Shown here one piece after another: positions 1 through 8,011 of a stretch of DNA of 64,000 nt. The stretch spans positions 62,001-126,000 of the forward strand of contig JBBQJW010000001.1 of the NCBI GenBank assembly GCA_038326325.1, read 5' to 3'. Within the stretch, counting starts at the first letter, position 1. Each line of letters starts with the position of its first letter. Made by a program: the position numbers and the translations under genes. The notes beneath the pieces were generated by a model, which saw only the letters and a program-made list of their open reading frames with translations, was not told where the DNA came from and made no database searches. Source of the stretch: UBA10324 sp038326325. GTDB taxonomy: Bacteria > Bacteroidota > Bacteroidia > Chitinophagales > UBA10324.

Positions 1-1060
1 CTAAGTTATCCGTGAATGATTCATTGATGCTGTTCGGCGCTTCCCACCCTGCAATGTAACGGGTAGCAACTCCATTGGCATGTTCGAAATATCCGCTCAT
101 GTATAACTTGTTGTTGTAAACAGCAAAGCAATCAACTTCGTCATCCATTCCGGTTCCGCAGGTGCTCCACGAAGAGCCGTTCCATCTTCCTATGTAATTA
201 ATATCAGTTCCGTCATAAGCAGCATCGAAGTAACCACCTACATATAACTCACCTCCATAAACTGCAAGATCATAAACCCAATCATTTACTCCATCGTTGC
301 ACCCTTTCCACTGGGTTCCGTTCCAGTAGCCAACATAATTCACACTGTCAAAATCAAAATCACCACCTGCATAGAGACTTCCGTTGTAAACTTCGAGCGT
401 GTTAATGTATCCGTTCACTTCATCGTTTCCAAGTACATTCCAATCTGTGCCGTTCCATTTCGCGATGTAATACATTGTGTCGGGTATAGAGCGAATGAAA
501 TCTCCCGCTGCATAAAGTTCACTATTGTAAACCGCGAGTGCATTTACCGGACCATCGAAACCGCTGTCCATATTGCTCCACGACGCGCCGTTCCACTTTG
601 CCACTTTTGAAGCACCTGCTCCACCTGCCTGATAAAAATTTCCACCAACAATTAAATTGCCGTTAAAAACAGTCATTGCATAAACAGTTCCGTTGAGTCC
701 GCCACCTATTGAATCCCATGATGTGCCATCCCAACTTGCGATATGGTTTGCTGGCAAGCCACCTATAATGTTGAAGCTGCCACCGACAATCAGCTTGTTG
801 TTGTAAATAACCATGCAGGTAGGAGTATTATCGGGTTCACCTTGCCATGCAGACCAATTGGTGCCATCCCATTTTGCCATATCATTCACAGGCATTCCAC
901 CCGCGCTGTCAATAGAGCCGCACACATACAACTCATTGCTGAAATCAATCAATGCATAAGCACCGTGGTTCATACCTACACCGCAGGGAGTGAATTGTGC
1001 ACTTGAGTTCTTTGCTGCCAGTGTAAAAAGCAAAGCCACTAAGAGTAAATGTTTTTTCAT
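1..1060 (-). CDS. Secreted beta-propeller-like repeat protein (5' part, runs off the window)
   Basis: An open frame runs on the minus strand from an ATG at 1060 to the window edge with no stop, about 353 codons. It begins with a signal peptide (MKKHLLLVALLFTLAAKNSSA, cut before QFTPC). It then repeats a unit of about 40-50 residues with the pattern YNNKLYVGGYF ... IAKWNGTSWS, followed by a G-rich turn and VYALAVY; roughly seven units are visible. Such WNGT/W repeats with GG turns look like beta-propeller blades of Bacteroidota surface proteins, usually exported by T9SS through a CTD that would lie beyond base 1. Substrate and function are not evident. The repeat character and signal peptide are seen directly; T9SS export is inferred. 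Confidence 0.8.
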   Translation of the reverse strand, partial: MKKHLLLVALLFTLAAKNSSAQFTPCGVGMNHGAYALIDFSNELYVCGSIDSAGGMPVNDMAKWDGTNWSAWQGEPDNTPTCMVIYNNKLIVGGSFNIIGGLPANHIASWDGTSWDSIGGGLNGTVYAMTVFNGNLIVGGNFYQAGGAGASKVAKWNGASWSNMDSGFDGPVNALAVYNSELYAAGDFIRSIPDTMYYIAKWNGTDWNVLGNDEVNGYINTLEVYNGSLYAGGDFDFDSVNYVGYWNGTQWKGCNDGVNDWVYDLAVYGGELYVGGYFDAAYDGTDINYIGRWNGSSWSTCGTGMDDEVDCFAVYNNKLYMSGYFEHANGVATRYIAGWEAPNSINESFTDNL

Positions 1061-1213
1061 GAGCTGATTTTTTTTGCTAAGTAAATATAAAGTGAGCATT
1101 TAATAAATGAATGAAATGAAATTCTACTGAACACTTTTTTATTTTCAGATACATTTCACTTTTTCACTTCGATTTTTCTATTGCACAGTAGTGTAACAGT
1201 CAAATCATTTCTA

Positions 1214-1500
1214 TCAGAAGACCAATGCCTTGCTGTTAATTATTTTTCCAGATGCAGTTAATACCGAAATAAAATAAACTCCTGACGAATAACCCGAAGT
1301 GTTAAACGAAGCAGAACCCGACGACACCTGCGTTGAATTCAACAATTCACCAAGTGCGTTAAATATTTTCACTTCCTTCAACACATCGTTATTATCATTC
1401 AATGAAATAAGCAACTCTTCATTTGCTTTATCATGATACACAAGCAAACTGTTTGCACCACCATTCAACTCTGTTACACCTGCTGGACCCAATATCTGAA
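1214..1500 (-). pseudogene. 5'-truncated T9SS C-terminal sorting domain remnant
   Basis: The minus-strand frame ending at 1214 encodes a recognisable type A sorting domain: EVKIFNALGELL, then SGYSSGVYFISVLTASGK and the terminal basic/hydrophobic KALVF. The usual PNP-type start of the domain is replaced by VYHDKANEELLIS, so it is degenerate. Upstream of about 1500 the frame becomes the antisense of a plus-strand TPR remnant, so the body of the cargo protein is missing. There is no signal peptide and no plausible own start. I read it as the tail of a lost cargo gene. Confidence 0.65.
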
Positions 1501-1933
1501 AAGGAAACGAACCGGTTATTTCAATCAGGCAATTGAAGAAGATAAGAAGGCAATAGTCATCCATCCAAAATTCACAACTGCTTACTACAATATCGGATTC
1601 ACTTATCTATTAATGAATAATATTAATTTGGCAGAACCAGCACTAAGAAAAGCAATTTCAATTGCCCCCAACTACGCTGATGCGTTAAACAATCTTGGCT
1701 ATTGTTTTATTCAAAAAGATAAACTAGACTCAGCAATAATTTTATGTACGGCTGCTTCAAAAATTGACACAACCTACTTTCGCCCTTACGGAAACCTTGG
1801 AGCTATCTATCTTAGAAAAAATGATTTTCAAAAAGGATATTATTACTTTCAAAAAGCACATGCACTTAATCCGAATGACGAATCTGTTAATACTGCCTTG
1901 CAAGGGTTAAATGAAATTATGCAAAATAAATAA
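1500..1933 (+). pseudogene. 5'-truncated TPR protein remnant
   Basis: From about 1500 to the stop at 1933 the plus strand encodes three to four tetratricopeptide repeats, with TPR signatures such as YFNQAIEEDKKAI, AYYNIGFTYL, ALNNLGYCF and PYGNLGAIYL. The frame is open back to an ATG at 1433, but the residues before about 1500 are antisense to the neighbouring sorting-domain remnant and do not look like TPR. The start of the gene therefore seems lost at the same breakpoint. It could still be expressed as a short TPR protein from 1433. Partners and function are unknown. Confidence 0.55.
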
Positions 1934-2081
1934 CTACAAATATTCGATTCTCGGTCTCAGAGTTCTTTTTATCAAATCTCTTTTCATTTGCTTCTAATCC
2001 TTTGTCACCATACCATTCCCCTCTTATTTCAAACCTCATCTCGAACATAGAAGTTTCGCTTTTATATTTCAATCATTTCTA

Positions 2082-2089
2082 TACATTTG
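2082..2089 (+). promoter_or_regulatory. Candidate -7 element (TAnnTTTG) upstream of the yceD-rpmF-plsX operon
   Basis: TACATTTG matches the Bacteroidota -7 consensus TAnnTTTG and lies 23 bases before the GTG start of the DUF177 gene. No convincing TTTG/TTG -33 element stands at the usual 19-21 bp spacing, so this is tentative. Confidence 0.35.
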
Positions 2090-2112
2090 TACCCCCTTAG
2101 AAAAAACCTGCC

Positions 2113-2649
2113 GTGAACCCGTTTCGTGAGTTTGATATTGCGTTTGTTGGATTAAAGCCGGGGCAGCACAGGTTTAACTACGACATTGACAATAAGTTTT
2201 TTGAGCTCTTTGAACACTCACCTGTAAGTCGTGCTAAAGTCCACATCGATTTAGATTTTGATAAGAAGAATACTTTCTTCCTTCTCAACTTTCAAATTTC
2301 AGGAACCATTCATGTGGCCTGCGACCGATGTGCTGATGAAATTGATTTCCCCATTGATGCTGATTACCCTCTGGTAGTTAAATTCGATGAACACCGGGAA
2401 GATACCAACGACGACAGCTTAGCCGATGTGGTGTACATTCATCACGCCGAATCTATCTTCAATGTGGCTCAGCTCATTTACGAATTCGTAATTCTGAGCG
2501 TGCCCATGGGAAGAATTACCTGCGAAAGCGTTCCATCCAAAGGAAAGTGTAACACCGAAACTTTGAAAATTTTAAATCATCTCAGCCCCGAGTTAGATCA
2601 CAAACCCGACCCGAGATGGGAATCATTAAAAAAAATTAAAAACAAGTAA
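2113..2649 (+). CDS. DUF177/YceD family protein
   Basis: This is a 178-residue protein with a GTG start. The DUF177 hallmark is the CDRC pair near residue 75 (VACDRCADEIDFPI), with a further two cysteines near 139-146 (TCESVPSKGKC). It sits two bases upstream of rpmF, the arrangement known across bacteria for yceD-rpmF, where the protein is linked to rRNA/large-subunit biogenesis and possibly to 23S accumulation. It heads the yceD-rpmF-plsX-fabH cluster. The biochemical role in this phylum is not established; the family call is strong from the CxxC and the context. Confidence 0.85.
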   Translation: MNPFREFDIAFVGLKPGQHRFNYDIDNKFFELFEHSPVSRAKVHIDLDFDKKNTFFLLNFQISGTIHVACDRCADEIDFPIDADYPLVVKFDEHREDTNDDSLADVVYIHHAESIFNVAQLIYEFVILSVPMGRITCESVPSKGKCNTETLKILNHLSPELDHKPDPRWESLKKIKNK

Positions 2650-2651
2650 CT

Positions 2652-2843
2652 ATGCCTAATCCCAAACGACGACACTCCAAAACACGCCGCGATACTCGCC
2701 GTGGTCACGATAAAGCTACCGTCCCTACTGTATCAGTTGACCAAACAACCGGTATGCCCCACCTCCGCCACCGTGCGCACTGGAACGAAGGCAAACTTTA
2801 TTACAAAGGGAATCTTATTCTCGAAAAAGGAGAATCATCTTAA
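2652..2843 (+). CDS. rpmF: 50S ribosomal protein L32
   Basis: This 63-residue basic protein starts MPNPKRRHSKTRRDTRRGHD, the L32 N-terminal signature, followed by the conserved PHLRHRAH and YYKGN. The four zinc-ribbon cysteines of C+ L32 paralogues are absent, so this is the zinc-independent (C-) form, as common in Bacteroidota. It is a large-subunit protein near the exit tunnel. It is spaced 2 bp from the DUF177 gene and 31 bp from plsX, so it is surely cotranscribed. Confidence 0.95.
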   Translation: MPNPKRRHSKTRRDTRRGHDKATVPTVSVDQTTGMPHLRHRAHWNEGKLYYKGNLILEKGESS

Positions 2844-2874
2844 GTCTAACCTAAGCATCTCCGTCTAACACACC

Positions 2875-3837
2875 ATGCGACTGGGAATAGATGCAATGGG
2901 TGGCGATTTCGCCCCGTTGGAATGCATTAAAGGAGCTAAACTTTTTTGTCAGGAAAATAATTCCGGCAAGTATGAGTTAGTTCTTTTCGGTGACGAAAAT
3001 CTTATGCTCCCAATGATAAAAACTGTAGGTGGCCTTGATGAATGTATCTCAATTGTTCATACCACTGAAGTTATTGAAATGAGTGAGTCGCCTACACGCG
3101 CGCTTGCGTCAAAACCAAATAGCAGCATTGCAGTTGGTTTCCAATATTTGAAAGAAGGAAAGATTGATGCGTTTGCCAGTGCCGGAAATACAGGAGCAAT
3201 GTTGGTTGGAGCAATGTATTCTGTTAAAACAGTTCCGGGTGTTATGCGCCCTGCACTTTCAACCTTAGTACCTCACGAAAACGGAAAGACAGGATTGTTA
3301 TTAGATGTTGGTGCAAATGCCGATTGCAAACCCGAGATGTTGAATCAGTTTGCCATTATGGGGGCATTGTATCAGAAATATGTTTATCGTATTGAAAATC
3401 CCCGTGTTGCTTTAATGAATATTGGTGAAGAAGAAGGAAAAGGAAACAAACTCGCTCAGGAAACTTATGCCATACTGAAGGAGAACAACAAAATAAATTT
3501 CATTGGTAATGTTGAAGGTCGGGATTTATTTGCTGATAAAGCTGATGTAATGGTTACAGATGGATTCACCGGAAATATTATTCTGAAAATGGGTGAATCA
3601 TTTTATGAATTAATTAAAGCAAGAAAAATAAGAGACGAATATTTCGACTCATTCAATTATGAAAATTTTGGCGGCTCTGCAATTCTTGGTGCAAACGCTC
3701 CTGTAGTTGTCGCACATGGCATATCAAACGACATGGCTTTTAAAAGCATGATTGCCCTCACACGCGAAATTGTTGAAAGCAATCTTGTAAATATTTTTAA
3801 AGAAGCATTTATCAATAATCAGATTTTACAGGAGTAA
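2875..3837 (+). CDS. plsX: Phosphate acyltransferase PlsX
   Basis: PlsX converts acyl-ACP to acyl-phosphate for PlsY in phospholipid synthesis, at the membrane face. The 320-residue sequence starts MRLGIDAMGGDFAP, the family N-terminal motif. It also has SPTRALASKPNSSI, SAGNTGAMLVGA, LLLDVGANADCKPE and DGFTGNIILKMGE, all characteristic. Length is normal. It follows rpmF and precedes fabH by 15 bp, the classical lipid cluster order. No anomaly was seen. Confidence 0.96.
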   Translation: MRLGIDAMGGDFAPLECIKGAKLFCQENNSGKYELVLFGDENLMLPMIKTVGGLDECISIVHTTEVIEMSESPTRALASKPNSSIAVGFQYLKEGKIDAFASAGNTGAMLVGAMYSVKTVPGVMRPALSTLVPHENGKTGLLLDVGANADCKPEMLNQFAIMGALYQKYVYRIENPRVALMNIGEEEGKGNKLAQETYAILKENNKINFIGNVEGRDLFADKADVMVTDGFTGNIILKMGESFYELIKARKIRDEYFDSFNYENFGGSAILGANAPVVVAHGISNDMAFKSMIALTREIVESNLVNIFKEAFINNQILQE

Positions 3838-3852
3838 AAAATCACCTCCCCG

Positions 3853-4851
3853 ATGCAAAAAACAAGAGCAGCAATCACAGGCATTCAGGGATATGTACCT
3901 GAATATAAATTAACAAACGCTGAACTTGAAAAAATGGTAGATACCACCGACGAGTGGATCACCTCACGCACAGGAGTAAAAGAAAGAAGAATATTAAAAG
4001 GAATAGGTCTTGGCACTTCCGATATGGGAAAAGAAGCAGTGATGGGTCTGCTGAAAAAAACAAATACCAATCCGCTAGATATTGATTTAATTATTTGCGC
4101 AACTACAACTCCCGATATGCAGTTTCCTGCAACAGCAAATATTATTGCTGACAAATGCGGATTGAAAAGTGCTTTTGGTTTTGATATTAACGCCGCATGT
4201 TCAGGATTTATTTATGCCCTGCGAACAGCATCACAATTTATTGAAGCAGGAAGTGTGAAAAAAGTAATTGTAGTAGGTGGCGATAAAATGTCATCAATCA
4301 TTGATTATGGCGACCGACAAACCTGCGTAATTTTCGGTGATGGTGCAGGAGCAGTTTTACTCGAACCTAACGATGAAGGAAACGGAATTATAGATGCTGT
4401 ACTCGGTTCAGATGGAGCTGGAAGAGTTCATCTTCATCAGAAAGCAGGTGGAAGTGCAATGCCTGCAAGTGCTGAAACTGTTGAGAAGAAATTACATTAT
4501 GTGTATCAGGAAGGTCAGGCCGTTTTCAAATTTGCGGTGACTAAAATGGCGGATGCAGCGGAAGAAATAATGAAGCGAAATAATCTTCACAGTGATGATG
4601 TTTCGTGGCTCATTCCGCATCAGGCGAATAAAAGAATCATTGATGCAACTGCTAAACGAATGGGATTAGATGATGCAAAAGTGATGATAAACATTGAGCG
4701 TTATGGTAATACAACCAATGGAACAATTCCTCTTTGCATGTGGGAGTGGGAAAAGAAAATGAATAAAGGCGACAACATTGTGCTCGCTGCTTTCGGAGGA
4801 GGATTTACCTGGGGGGCTATTTACATTAAATGGGCATACGATAGCAAGTGA
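3853..4851 (+). CDS. fabH: 3-oxoacyl-ACP synthase III (KAS III)
   Basis: FabH starts fatty-acid synthesis by condensing acetyl- or branched acyl-CoA with malonyl-ACP in the cytosol. It has 332 residues. The catalytic triad is visible: Cys116 in DINAACSGFIYAL, His256 in WLIPHQANKRII and Asn286 in ERYGNTTNGTIPL. The TGVKERR motif of the family stands at residues 40-46. It continues the plsX operon. Branched-chain primers would fit a Bacteroidota lipid profile, but specificity cannot be read here. Confidence 0.96.
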   Translation: MQKTRAAITGIQGYVPEYKLTNAELEKMVDTTDEWITSRTGVKERRILKGIGLGTSDMGKEAVMGLLKKTNTNPLDIDLIICATTTPDMQFPATANIIADKCGLKSAFGFDINAACSGFIYALRTASQFIEAGSVKKVIVVGGDKMSSIIDYGDRQTCVIFGDGAGAVLLEPNDEGNGIIDAVLGSDGAGRVHLHQKAGGSAMPASAETVEKKLHYVYQEGQAVFKFAVTKMADAAEEIMKRNNLHSDDVSWLIPHQANKRIIDATAKRMGLDDAKVMINIERYGNTTNGTIPLCMWEWEKKMNKGDNIVLAAFGGGFTWGAIYIKWAYDSK

Positions 4852-4860
4852 TAAAATCGC

Positions 4861-4963
4861 TTTTAGCATTTTGCTAATAGCACTTAGTAAATCAAAGTGA
4901 AAAAATAATTCAAAATAAATTACAGAAAACAAAAAGCTATCAGCTAAAATCTAATAGCTAAAA
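4861..4963. repeat. Imperfect AT-rich inverted repeat in the fabH-efp spacer
   Basis: The left arm near 4861-4880 (TTTTAGCATTTTGCTAATAG) is mirrored imperfectly by the right arm near 4934-4963, which carries AGCTAAAA and TAATAGCTAAAA words. It is one of three successive spacers in this cluster that hold short AT-rich inverted repeats. Confidence 0.45.
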
Positions 4964-4972
4964 CATAACGAA

Positions 4973-5542
4973 ATGGCAAATACATCAGACATTAAAAAAG
5001 GATTGACGATTGAACTGAATAAAGATTTATGGACCATCGTCGATTTCCAACATGTGAAACCTGGAAAAGGCGGCGCTTTCGTTCGCACAAAACTGAAAAG
5101 TTTAACTTCAGGTAAAGTAGTTGACAATACTTTTAACAGCGGTGAATCATTAACCCTTATTAGTATTGAAAGAAGAAAGCATCAGTTTCTTTATAAAGAT
5201 TTAACCGGATATAATTTCATGGACACAAACAGTTTCGAACAAGTTACACTTGATGAAGCTATGATTGACAGTCATGAATTTTTAAAAGAAGGACAGGAAG
5301 TTGAAATTATTTTTCAAGCGGATAACGACAGAATTCTCGGATGCGATTTACCACTGTTTGTAGTTTTAGAAGTTACCTATTCTGAGCCTGGTTTAAAAGG
5401 CGACACGGCTAATATGCCAATGAAAAATGCAACTCTTGAAACAGGAGCAATTGTTCAAGTTCCGCTTTTTGTTGAATCAGGAATAAAGGTAAAAGTTGAT
5501 ACCGTGAAGAAAGCATATGTTGAACGCGTTCACGCAAAATAA
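4973..5542 (+). CDS. efp: Elongation factor P
   Basis: EF-P relieves ribosome stalling at polyproline stretches. The 189 residues span the three OB-like domains. The modification loop reads KPGKGGAFVRTKLK, with Lys32 as the likely modified or functional residue. The C-terminal signature EVTYSEPGLKGDT is also present. It lies 121 bp after fabH and 89 bp before accB. It is relevant locally because the protein at 17118-17969 contains long proline runs that would need EF-P. Confidence 0.96.
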   Translation: MANTSDIKKGLTIELNKDLWTIVDFQHVKPGKGGAFVRTKLKSLTSGKVVDNTFNSGESLTLISIERRKHQFLYKDLTGYNFMDTNSFEQVTLDEAMIDSHEFLKEGQEVEIIFQADNDRILGCDLPLFVVLEVTYSEPGLKGDTANMPMKNATLETGAIVQVPLFVESGIKVKVDTVKKAYVERVHAK

Positions 5543-5631
5543 TTTTTCAATTACATTTCAAAACGAAAGAGTAAATAGTTTTTCAAAAACATTTCTATCT
5601 TTCGTTCACCAAAACCGAAAACAATTCCACC

Positions 5632-6114
5632 ATGGAACTAAAAGACATTCAAGAGCTGATCAAGCAGGTTAACAAATTGAACATTGCCGAGGTAAGTATT
5701 GAAGAAAATGATTTTAAGCTTACCATTAAAACGCACGATCCTGTGGGCAATTCATCTTATACTATTATGCCTTCTGCTCCTGCTGCAATGCAAGCACCTC
5801 AATCTGTTGCACATACTGTTACAGCACCAACTGCTCCTGTTGCTATCGAATCAGCACCAGCTGCTTCAGCAAATCAGGTAACTATAAAATCACCGATGAT
5901 AGGAACATTCTATCGTTCTCCTGGTCCCGATAAACCAATGTGTGTAAATGTGGGTGATGAAATAAAACCGGGAACCGTTCTGTGCATTATTGAAGCAATG
6001 AAACTCTTTAACGAAATTGAATCAGAACAAACCGGGCGCATCGTAAAAATATTAGTGGAGAATGCACATCCGGTTGAATATGATCAACCCTTGTTCATTA
6101 TAGAGACTGTGTAA
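5632..6114 (+). CDS. accB: Biotin carboxyl carrier protein of acetyl-CoA carboxylase
   Basis: AccB carries the carboxybiotin for malonyl-CoA synthesis. The 160 residues divide into an N-terminal AccC-binding segment, an Ala/Pro-rich flexible linker (about 45-80) and the biotinyl domain with the EAMKLFNEI motif; Lys124 is the biotinylation site. The thumb region near SPGPDKPMCVNVGD is typical of bacterial BCCP. It is followed by accC after a 111-bp spacer holding an inverted repeat. Confidence 0.96.
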   Translation: MELKDIQELIKQVNKLNIAEVSIEENDFKLTIKTHDPVGNSSYTIMPSAPAAMQAPQSVAHTVTAPTAPVAIESAPAASANQVTIKSPMIGTFYRSPGPDKPMCVNVGDEIKPGTVLCIIEAMKLFNEIESEQTGRIVKILVENAHPVEYDQPLFIIETV

Positions 6115-6127
6115 ATACAGATTAGAT

Positions 6128-6216
6128 GATTTGAAGATTTGAAAATTGATTGATTCACAAATTAACATTCAAATTGTACTCATCTCCAAATCTTCAAATT
6201 CCCAAATCTTCAAATC
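6128..6216. repeat. Inverted ATTTGAAG-octamer repeat in the accB-accC spacer
   Basis: GATTTGAAGATTTG (6128-6141) is perfectly complementary to CAAATCTTCAAATC (6203-6216), with a further copy of the right arm at about 6187-6200. The words are built from 8-bp units ATTTGNNN. The hairpin could attenuate, stabilise or process the accB-accC message. It is related in design to the repeats at 7563, 7974, 27990 and 38808. Confidence 0.6.
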
Positions 6217-6225
6217 AAAAGAATT

Positions 6226-7563
6226 ATGTTTAAGAAAATTCTTATAGCGAACAGAGGAGAAATTGCATTACGCATTATTCGCACCTGTAAGGAAATGAAT
6301 ATTCGCACAGTTGCCTTATACTCTACTGCCGACCGCGAAAGTTTGCATGTTAAGTTTGCGGATGAAGCGGTTTGTATTGGTCCGCCGAAAAGTTCTGAGA
6401 GTTATTTGAACATGGCGCGTATCATGAGCGCAGTTGAAATTACAGGGGCAGATGCCATACATCCCGGATATGGTTTCCTTGCTGAGAATGAAAAATTTGC
6501 CGAGATATGTGCAGAGTATGGTGTGAAATTTATCGGTCCTACTGCAAGCATGATCGCTCGCATGGGTGATAAAATCAGTGCGAAAGAAACTATGAAGAAA
6601 GCGGGAGTTCCTGTTATTCCCGGTAGCGAAGGTTTATTGACTGATTTAAAAGAAGCAAAAAAAATTGCGAAGAAGATTGGTTATCCTGTAATTATAAAAG
6701 CAACTGCAGGTGGTGGTGGAAAAGGAATGCGTATTGTTCGGGAAGAAAATGAATTGGAAGAATCGTGGGCGAAAGCAAAACAGGAAGCAGGCGCATCATT
6801 TGGAAACGATGGTGTGTACATGGAAAAATATATTGAAGAACCTCGTCACATTGAAATACAAGTCGCGGGAGACCAGTACGGAAAAGCATGTCACTTATCC
6901 GAGCGCGATTGTTCTATTCAGCGTCGCCATCAAAAATTATTTGAAGAATCCCCTTCGCCATTTATGACTGAAGAATTGCGCACCAAAATGGGTGACGCAG
7001 CAATCAAAGCGTGTAACGCTATTAGTTACGAAGGTGTCGGGACAATTGAGTTTTTAGTTGACAAGTACCGGAATTTTTATTTCATGGAAATGAATACAAG
7101 AATTCAGGTAGAGCACACTGTTACAGAAGAAGTAATCAATTATGATTTAATAAAGGAGCAGATTAAAATTGCAAACGGCGAACCCATCTCCGGTAAAAAT
7201 TATATTCCTGAAATGCATGCTATCGAGTGCCGCATAAATGCCGAAGACCCTTACAACGATTTCCGTCCTTGTCCTGGTAAAATCACAAACCTGAATACTC
7301 CTGGTGGACATGGAGTTCGTATTGATTCACACATTTATGCAGGATACACAATTCCACCATACTACGATTCAATGATTTCAAAAATTATTACTGTGGCTCA
7401 AACACGAATGGAAGCCATTGAAACTATGGAGCGCGCCTTGAGTGAATATGTTATTGAAGGAATTAAAACCACTATTCCATTTCATCAGCAATTGATGAAG
7501 AATAAAGATTTCCGAGAAGGAAATTTCACTACAGCGTTCATGAATACTTTTCAACTTAAATAA
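6226..7563 (+). CDS. accC: Acetyl-CoA carboxylase biotin carboxylase subunit
   Basis: AccC carboxylates biotin on AccB with ATP and bicarbonate. The 445 residues show the N-terminal biotin carboxylase domain (KILIANRGEIALRIIRTC), the ATP-grasp glycine loop (ATAGGGGKGMRIV, near residue 163), the catalytic EMNTRIQVEHTVTEE segment and the C-terminal domain. Length is normal. It ends the fatty-acid cluster; its stop codon touches the left arm of the inverted repeat that brackets the next gene. Confidence 0.97.
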   Translation: MFKKILIANRGEIALRIIRTCKEMNIRTVALYSTADRESLHVKFADEAVCIGPPKSSESYLNMARIMSAVEITGADAIHPGYGFLAENEKFAEICAEYGVKFIGPTASMIARMGDKISAKETMKKAGVPVIPGSEGLLTDLKEAKKIAKKIGYPVIIKATAGGGGKGMRIVREENELEESWAKAKQEAGASFGNDGVYMEKYIEEPRHIEIQVAGDQYGKACHLSERDCSIQRRHQKLFEESPSPFMTEELRTKMGDAAIKACNAISYEGVGTIEFLVDKYRNFYFMEMNTRIQVEHTVTEEVINYDLIKEQIKIANGEPISGKNYIPEMHAIECRINAEDPYNDFRPCPGKITNLNTPGGHGVRIDSHIYAGYTIPPYYDSMISKIITVAQTRMEAIETMERALSEYVIEGIKTTIPFHQQLMKNKDFREGNFTTAFMNTFQLK

Positions 7564-7591
7564 TTTGGTGATTTGATTATTTGGTAATTTG
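7563..7591 (+). repeat. Left arm of a 29-bp perfect inverted repeat
   Basis: The arm is built of octamers ATTTGGTG, ATTTGATT, ATTTGGTA plus ATTTG. It is exactly complementary to 7974-8002 and begins on the last base of the accC stop codon. Confidence 0.85.
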
Positions 7592-7621
7592 GTGATTAGC
7601 TTCAAAAAATAGTTACATTGA

Positions 7622-7969
7622 ATGCAAGCAAATAAAAAGAATCTAATTGTTGATTTGAGTTTTGAATTTGCATTGGAAATAATTGATTTTATTGAGTTAC
7701 TCGAGTCGAAGAGAAAATTTCAAATGGCAAATCAATTATTCCGTTCCGGAACTTCTGTCGGCGCAAATATCAGAGAAGCCCAAAATGCCGAAAGTAAAAA
7801 TGACTTTATTCATAAAATGAAAATTGCGGCAAAAGAAGCGGATGAAACCGAGTATTGGCTTTTACTTTCAAAGCATTCAAAATCATACCCTGATCCTGAA
7901 ATACTATTGATAAAAATTGATTCAATAAATAAAGTCCTTTCAAAAATTATTTCTTCTTCGAAAAAATAA
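7622..7969 (+). CDS. Four-helix-bundle protein (S23/23S intervening-sequence-protein family)
   Basis: This 115-residue, mostly helical protein has the family motifs FRSGTSVGANIREAQNAES near residues 41-59 and KEADETEYWL near residues 77-86. The family was first seen inside intervening sequences of 23S rRNA genes and includes the Avd accessory protein of diversity-generating retroelements. It is scattered as solitary genes in Bacteroidota, and its function as a solitary gene is unknown. Here it is not in an rRNA gene and no reverse transcriptase is nearby. It sits between accC and a transporter, exactly inside a pair of perfect 29-bp inverted repeats, which suggests it is the cargo of a small mobile or amplified unit. 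Confidence 0.85.
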   Translation: MQANKKNLIVDLSFEFALEIIDFIELLESKRKFQMANQLFRSGTSVGANIREAQNAESKNDFIHKMKIAAKEADETEYWLLLSKHSKSYPDPEILLIKIDSINKVLSKIISSSKK

Positions 7970-7973
7970 TTAT

Positions 7974-8002
7974 CAAATTACCAAATAATCAAATCACCAA
8001 AT
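7974..8002 (-). repeat. Right arm of the 29-bp perfect inverted repeat
   Basis: This is the exact reverse complement of 7563-7591. The two arms enclose 382 bp holding the four-helix-bundle gene. The arm ends 9 bp before the ATG of the VIT1-family gene. Confidence 0.85.
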
Positions 8003-8011
8003 CAGTATTAC

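Noticed and set aside
7622..7969. Intervening sequence of a 23S rRNA gene or part of a diversity-generating retroelement
   Set aside because: No rRNA sequence, reverse transcriptase, template or variable repeat is visible nearby; only the protein family is shared.
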